Assembly (NCBI GenBank): GCA_036620675.1
Contig: JAZHEE010000005.1
Origin: Jejubacter sp036620675
GTDB taxonomy: Bacteria > Pseudomonadota > Gammaproteobacteria > Enterobacterales > Enterobacteriaceae
DNA: 64,000 nt
Reading direction: 5' to 3' (one strand)
Below are positions 59,934-64,000 of this stretch, in pieces (the first letter of the stretch is position 1; each line of letters opens with the position of its first letter). The position numbers were made by a program, and so were the translations under genes. Under the pieces are notes generated by a model. It saw nothing but the letters and a program-made list of their open reading frames with translations. It was not told where the DNA came from and made no database searches.

Positions 59934-61523
59934 GTGCGTTTTTTACCCGTTAACAGCAACAGTTTTCTGGTGGAACTGGCGAGCCTGGAACAGACCCTGG
60001 CGCTACATGCCGCGCTGGAAGCGGCGGCGCTCAAGGGCGTGGAAGAAACCATTCCGGCGGCCCGTACTTTGCTGATTCGCTTTACGCCAGGAGAAACCAC
60101 CGTCGGCGCGCTGAGACAGGCGATTGGCCGACTTTCCCTGGACACGAACTCCGGTGCGCAGGGGCCGGAGGTGACGATTCCGGTACGCTACCGCGGCGAG
60201 GATTTACCGCAAGCCGCGGAGTTGCTTGGCCTGAGCGTGCAACAGCTTATTGCCCGACACTGCGATTATGAGTGGCGGGTGGCTTTCACCGGCTTTGCGC
60301 CAGGCTTTGCCTATATGGTTTCCGACGCCGGTTTTAACGTACCGCGGCGCGCCACGCCCCGAACCCGCATTCCGGCAGGCTCGGTGGCGCTGGCCGGGGA
60401 GTTCAGCGGTATCTATCCCCAGGCGAGTCCCGGAGGCTGGCAGCTAATTGGCGACACCCCGCTCAGCATGTGGGATCTGAACCGCGAGCGTCCGGCGCTG
60501 TTAACGCCGGGCGCCCGGGTACGTTTTGTGGATGCATCCCGCCAGGGCGCTACGGTTTCTGTGGCGGCGGCGGTAACCTCTGGCGAACCGGCGCAAAGTA
60601 ACGCGCCGCCGGCCTTTGAGATACTCGCCACCGGTTTGCAGGCGCTGTATCAGGATGAGGGGCGGGCAGGCCAGGCCCGACTGGGCATTTCGCCATCCGG
60701 CGCCCTCGATCGCGGGGCGCTACGCCGGGCGAATCGCCTGGTGGGCAACCCCTGGGGATGCGCCTGTATCGAAATTACGCAGGGCGGTTTTCGCGCCAGG
60801 GCGCTGAGTGCCCTGGTGGTGGCCGTTACCGGCGCACCCTGTCCGGTGGAGATTCGCAGCGCGGACGGCCAGCGCTATCAGGCGGATGCTGAACAGGCGC
60901 TGGCGCTGGAAGAGGGGGAAGAGATTCGCCTGGCAGCGCCCGCCAGCGGCGTTCGCAGCTATCTGGCATTGCGCGGCGGCTTTGCCGTTGAGCCGGTGCT
61001 GCGCAGTCGCGCCTTCGATACTCTGGCCCGGGTCGGGCCGCCGCCGCTCAAACCCGGAGAGCGGCTACGCAGCGCCGGTCTGCCGTGCCGGGCAGTAGAG
61101 CAGGCGGAAACCGGCGACGTCGTATCGCTACCGGCAATAGGTGACGTTGTCACTCTTGATTTTATTCCCGGCCCGCGCAGCGACTGGTTTACCGCCCGCT
61201 CTCAGGCGCGCCTGACCGAGCAGAGCTGGCAGGTGACCGCCCAGTCGAACCGTATCGGCCTGCGCCTGGCAGGTGCTCAGCCGCTGGAGCGCAGCATCAC
61301 CCAGGAACTGCCCAGCGAGGGGGTATGCAGCGGCGCCATTCAGGTTCCCGCCAGCGGCCAGCCGGTGCTGTTTCTGAACGACCGCCCCCTGACCGGCGGT
61401 TATCCGGTTATCGGCGCCGTTGCCGACTATCACCTCGATCTTGCCGGGCAGATCCCGCCCGGCGCCATCATTCGCTTCCGGGCTATTGCACCTTTTCAGG
61501 AACCAGAGGGAAACCATGACTGA
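59934..61523 (+). CDS. PxpB-PxpC fusion (KipI/KipA; AHS1-AHS2 domains)
   Basis: This 529-residue protein joins PxpB (KipI/AHS1, about residues 1-220) to PxpC (KipA/AHS2, about 225-520). AHS1 marks are VEIPVRY-type sheet (VTIPVRYRGEDLPQAA), YEWRVAFTGFAPGFAYM and RIPAGSVALAGEFSGIYPQASPGGW. AHS2 marks are GRAGQARLGISPSGALDRGALRRANRLVGNP and LPSEGVCSGAIQVPASGQPVLFLNDRPLTGGYP (split). The two are separate genes in E. coli. The start is GTG immediately after the previous TAA. Such fusions also form the carboxyltransferase half of urea carboxylase, relevant because a biotin carboxylase follows with an eight-base overlap. Confidence 0.92.
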   Translation: MRFLPVNSNSFLVELASLEQTLALHAALEAAALKGVEETIPAARTLLIRFTPGETTVGALRQAIGRLSLDTNSGAQGPEVTIPVRYRGEDLPQAAELLGLSVQQLIARHCDYEWRVAFTGFAPGFAYMVSDAGFNVPRRATPRTRIPAGSVALAGEFSGIYPQASPGGWQLIGDTPLSMWDLNRERPALLTPGARVRFVDASRQGATVSVAAAVTSGEPAQSNAPPAFEILATGLQALYQDEGRAGQARLGISPSGALDRGALRRANRLVGNPWGCACIEITQGGFRARALSALVVAVTGAPCPVEIRSADGQRYQADAEQALALEEGEEIRLAAPASGVRSYLALRGGFAVEPVLRSRAFDTLARVGPPPLKPGERLRSAGLPCRAVEQAETGDVVSLPAIGDVVTLDFIPGPRSDWFTARSQARLTEQSWQVTAQSNRIGLRLAGAQPLERSITQELPSEGVCSGAIQVPASGQPVLFLNDRPLTGGYPVIGAVADYHLDLAGQIPPGAIIRFRAIAPFQEPEGNHD

Positions 61524-63240
61524 GCAACGTCATAAAGTGTTAATCGCTAACCGCGGTGAAATCGCGGTTCGTATTATTCGCGCCTGCCGGGACTACGGCG
61601 TGGCGTCGGTGGCGGTCTACGCCGATCCGGACGCCGATGCGCTGCACGTCAGAATGGCCGACGAAGCCTGGGCCCTTACCGGCAGCAGCGCTACGGAAAG
61701 CTATCTTAACGTCGAGAAGCTGCTGAAGGTGGCGCGTCGCAGCGGCGCTACCATGGTGCATCCCGGCTACGGCTTCCTTTCCGAGCGCGCCGATTTTGCC
61801 CGGGCGGTTATTGATGCAGGACTTATCTGGATCGGCCCAAATCCGCAGACGATTGAACAACTGGGCGATAAAGTACAGGCCCGTAAAATTGCGCTTCAGG
61901 CCGGGGCGCCGCTGGTGAAGGGAACCACCGATCCGGTGACTGATGCCGGTGAAGTGGAAGCCTTCGCCCGGGAACATGGGCTGCCGGTGGCGATTAAGGC
62001 TGCCTTTGGCGGCGGGGGACGCGGTCTGAAAGTGGCCTGGCGACTCGAAGAGGTCGCGGAACTTTATCATTCTGCGGTACGTGAAGCCGAAGCGGCCTTT
62101 GGCCGCGGCGAATGTTTTGTCGAGCAGTACCTGGACCGCCCCCGTCATATCGAAGCCCAGATTATCGCTGACAGCCACGGCCAGGTACTGGTGCTGGGCA
62201 CCCGCGACTGTTCGCTACAGCGCCGTAATCAGAAACTGGTTGAAGAGGCGCCGGCGCCGTTTATCAGTGAAGAGCAGCGCGAGCGCATTCACGCTGCGGC
62301 CCGGGATATCTGCCGTCAGGCGGGTTACGTGGGGGCCGGTACCGTCGAATTCCTGCTCAGTCGCGACGGTCGTATCTCGTTCCTTGAGGTGAATACCCGA
62401 CTTCAGGTGGAACACCCGGTGACGGAAGAGACTACCGGCGTCGACCTGGTGATTGAACAGTTGCGGGTGGCCGAAGGGCTGCCCCTGAGCCTGACGCAAA
62501 CGCCAGTGCCGCGCGGCCACGCCATTGAGTTTCGTATTAACGCGGAGGATCCCGGACGCGGTTTCCTGCCGGTGCCCGGTACTATCACCCGCTTTGCGCC
62601 GCCTTGCGGGCCAGGCATTCGTCTGGACAGCGGCGTGGAGAGTGGTTCCACCATTCCAGGTCACTATGATTCGCTGATGGCTAAGCTTATCGTCACCGGC
62701 GCCACCCGTGAACAGGCGATTGCCCGGGCTCGCAGGGCGCTGGCGGAATTTACCATCGAAGGCGTTGCTTCGGTACTGCCGTTCCACAGGGCTGTGCTGG
62801 CGGCTGATGACTTTGTGGATGATTTCAAGGTGCATACCCGCTGGATTGAAACCGATTTCGCGGACAGGCTGGAAACGCAGGTACGTCCGTTCCCCGTCCA
62901 GGAACAGCCGCTGACCCGTACCTGGATCGAAGTGGACGGCCGTCGACTGCAGCTGGGCCTGCCCGCCGGACTGCTGGCGGCGACGCCATCAGCTCAGGCG
63001 GTGCCTGCGCAGGACGCGCCTCAGACCGCGGATAACCAGGTGAGCGCCCCGGTGGCGGGCGTGTTGCACAGTTGGGTGGCGCAAGAAGGCCAGCAGGTGG
63101 CGCAAGGCGAAACGATCGCCATTATGGAGGCCATGAAGATGGAAGTTTCAGTGGTGGCTCCCTGTACCGGAAAGCTACAGCAAGGCGCCCGCCCGGGAGA
63201 GGTTCTGGCGGCAGAGGCCGCGCTGGGGATGATTCGCTAA
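61516..63240 (+). CDS. biotin carboxylase-biotin carboxyl carrier protein fusion
   Basis: This 574-residue protein has a biotin carboxylase domain (residues 1 to about 450) and a short BCCP domain (about 500-574). The N domain reads VLIANRGEIAVRIIRACRD. The ATP-grasp glycine loop is KAAFGGGGRGLKVAW (near 160), and the catalytic end is EFLLSRDGRISFLEVNTRLQVEHPVTE (split). The biotin site MEAMKM has Lys541. It is not a normal AccC because AccB is fused and no carboxyltransferase genes are nearby except the AHS1-AHS2 fusion it overlaps. The start MTEQRHK follows GAGGGAAACC. It probably forms a carboxylase with PxpBC. Confidence 0.9.
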   Translation: MTEQRHKVLIANRGEIAVRIIRACRDYGVASVAVYADPDADALHVRMADEAWALTGSSATESYLNVEKLLKVARRSGATMVHPGYGFLSERADFARAVIDAGLIWIGPNPQTIEQLGDKVQARKIALQAGAPLVKGTTDPVTDAGEVEAFAREHGLPVAIKAAFGGGGRGLKVAWRLEEVAELYHSAVREAEAAFGRGECFVEQYLDRPRHIEAQIIADSHGQVLVLGTRDCSLQRRNQKLVEEAPAPFISEEQRERIHAAARDICRQAGYVGAGTVEFLLSRDGRISFLEVNTRLQVEHPVTEETTGVDLVIEQLRVAEGLPLSLTQTPVPRGHAIEFRINAEDPGRGFLPVPGTITRFAPPCGPGIRLDSGVESGSTIPGHYDSLMAKLIVTGATREQAIARARRALAEFTIEGVASVLPFHRAVLAADDFVDDFKVHTRWIETDFADRLETQVRPFPVQEQPLTRTWIEVDGRRLQLGLPAGLLAATPSAQAVPAQDAPQTADNQVSAPVAGVLHSWVAQEGQQVAQGETIAIMEAMKMEVSVVAPCTGKLQQGARPGEVLAAEAALGMIR

Positions 63241-63548
63241 TCTCCGGAACTTAGTGCGATCGGGCGGCTTTCGCCTTCATTCCCTGACGTACCATCAACA
63301 GACGCGCCTGATAAGACGCGTCTGTTTGAGACGGCTTAAGCCCCGGAACAGACAGACAGAGAGGCTGCCTGAGTGGCTATGATATAACGCAGCGCCTTAT
63401 TTTAGAGCTGGTTTCCGGGAAACCGGGCCTTACAGGGATGCCGCTTTTGTCCTTGACGCCAACAGGCATCCCATAAATAGCGGCTGGGAAGTTGGCGATT
63501 AGCCGGGCCTGGAGCATCCTCCGTAAAGAGAAAATCGCGAAACACCCT
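63241..63548. terminator. intergenic region with hairpin after the pxp operon
   Basis: A 10-bp stem AACAGACGCG (63297-63306)/CGCGTCTGTT (63317-63326) lies 56 bases past the stop, with a short T tail, and is the likely operon terminator. A smaller palindrome GGTTTCC-G-GGAAACC lies near 63407-63421. The rest, to 63548, shows no ORF or element I can support. Confidence 0.5.
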
Positions 63549-63983
63549 TTACGGCTTCCCTTCATAACCATCCATATAGGAACCAGAAATCGATGCAGAC
63601 GCCGCTTTACGCCAGCGCAGGGATGAACTGGCGCTGTGGTTATAGACTTTACCTGCAAACGTATTTTGCCTTTGGATGGAGTCCAGAAACTCATCACTGC
63701 CCAGTTCGCGGGCGCGTTCTGCTGCCTGTTCTGCCGTGAGTCCGGCCTGGCGATCGTCTTTGCCCATCTGCCAGAACTGGGCAAAGAAAGGGATCAACAT
63801 GCGGCTGCTGTCTGCCTTCCGGGTAGCGAAATTAGGATCGAATCCGTCGTCGGATGCATAAACAAAATGGCGGGCATGGCGTTCAGCGCTGGTTTCCGCC
63901 GCGCAGCCCGCGAGTAATAAAACGGCAGGGAGTATGGCGCAACGCAGAAAGGAACTGACGTAAATCGTTGTCTTGTGTTTCAT
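63549..63983 (-). CDS. Exc2-family lipoprotein
   Basis: This 144-residue lipoprotein has lipobox LLAGC (Cys27). The mature region AETSAERHARHFVYASDDGFDPNFATRKADSSRMLIPFFAQFWQMGKDD (in order, residues 29-77) matches the Exc2 family as remembered, first noted in ColE1-type plasmids as entry exclusion but common on enterobacterial chromosomes. GLTAEQAAERARELGSDEFLD is also typical. Function on the chromosome is unknown. AAGGATGCTCT precedes the ATG. Confidence 0.7.
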   Translation of the reverse strand: MKHKTTIYVSSFLRCAILPAVLLLAGCAAETSAERHARHFVYASDDGFDPNFATRKADSSRMLIPFFAQFWQMGKDDRQAGLTAEQAAERARELGSDEFLDSIQRQNTFAGKVYNHSASSSLRWRKAASASISGSYMDGYEGKP

Positions 63984-64000
63984 AGAGCATCCTTGTCTTT

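Noticed and set aside
1..64000. tRNA, rRNA, CRISPR arrays, intact transposases or integrases
   Set aside because: None could be recognised on either strand.

Overview
The window looks like the chromosome of a GC-rich member of the Enterobacterales (Enterobacteriaceae-like). Many genes have clear Escherichia coli counterparts from the replication-terminus half of that genome: mnaT, curA, betTIBA, treF, mhpRABCDFET, narUZYWV, digH (yddW), yncE and yncG. Their order is different, and they are interleaved with blocks E. coli K-12 lacks. No rRNA, tRNA, CRISPR array or intact insertion sequence was seen.

Layout. 0-2.7 kb: an NAD(P)-dependent beta-hydroxyacid dehydrogenase, mnaT and curA. 3.1-10.6 kb: a tightly packed sarcosine-degradation operon, glyA-soxB-soxD-soxA-soxG-purU. 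10.6-13.4 kb: a small NTF2-like protein divergent from an AraC regulator, two histidine-rich periplasmic proteins (one RcnB-like), a 57-codon ORF and a cluster of RNA hairpins. 13.4-19.5 kb: choline uptake and oxidation to glycine betaine (betT divergent from betIBA) with a BetI-type operator and a perfect FNR-type box. 19.6-22.1 kb: an OmpX/Ail-like porin and cytoplasmic trehalase. 22.2-30.9 kb: the complete 3-(3-hydroxyphenyl)propionate pathway with a palindromic MhpR operator. 31-33.5 kb: a lipoprotein, a LysR regulator and an extended SDR.

33.5-35.8 kb is an AT-richer island. A broken MocR-type regulator remnant is followed by a complete colicin A-type pore-forming bacteriocin with a LexA box and a convergent immunity gene. 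Next come a small acidic protein, a PheC-like periplasmic protein and, at 37.2-45.4 kb, the second nitrate reductase operon narUZYWV. A mostly non-coding stretch leads to digH and yncE. From 48.7 to 53 kb lie several decayed genes (an idi-like NUDIX gene, a GNAT gene and a truncated yncG copy) and an AT-rich regulator/SDR insertion flanked by the partial and complete yncG copies. A LysR/SDR/amidohydrolase cluster follows.

56-63.2 kb: a GntR regulator divergent from a five-gene operon for 5-oxoproline-type metabolism. It encodes an NRAMP-like transporter lacking the usual metal-site motif, PxpA, a DUF1445 protein, a PxpB-PxpC fusion and a biotin carboxylase-BCCP fusion. The window ends with an Exc2-family lipoprotein.

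The overall theme is catabolic versatility (methylated amines, aromatic acids, oxoproline), osmoprotection and anaerobic nitrate respiration, plus a chromosomal bacteriocin. The most novel-looking items are the short mosaic colicin and the PxpBC/biotin-carboxylase operon, whose domain set mirrors a split urea carboxylase. All identifications come from reading the sequence against remembered family features; no database search was run.
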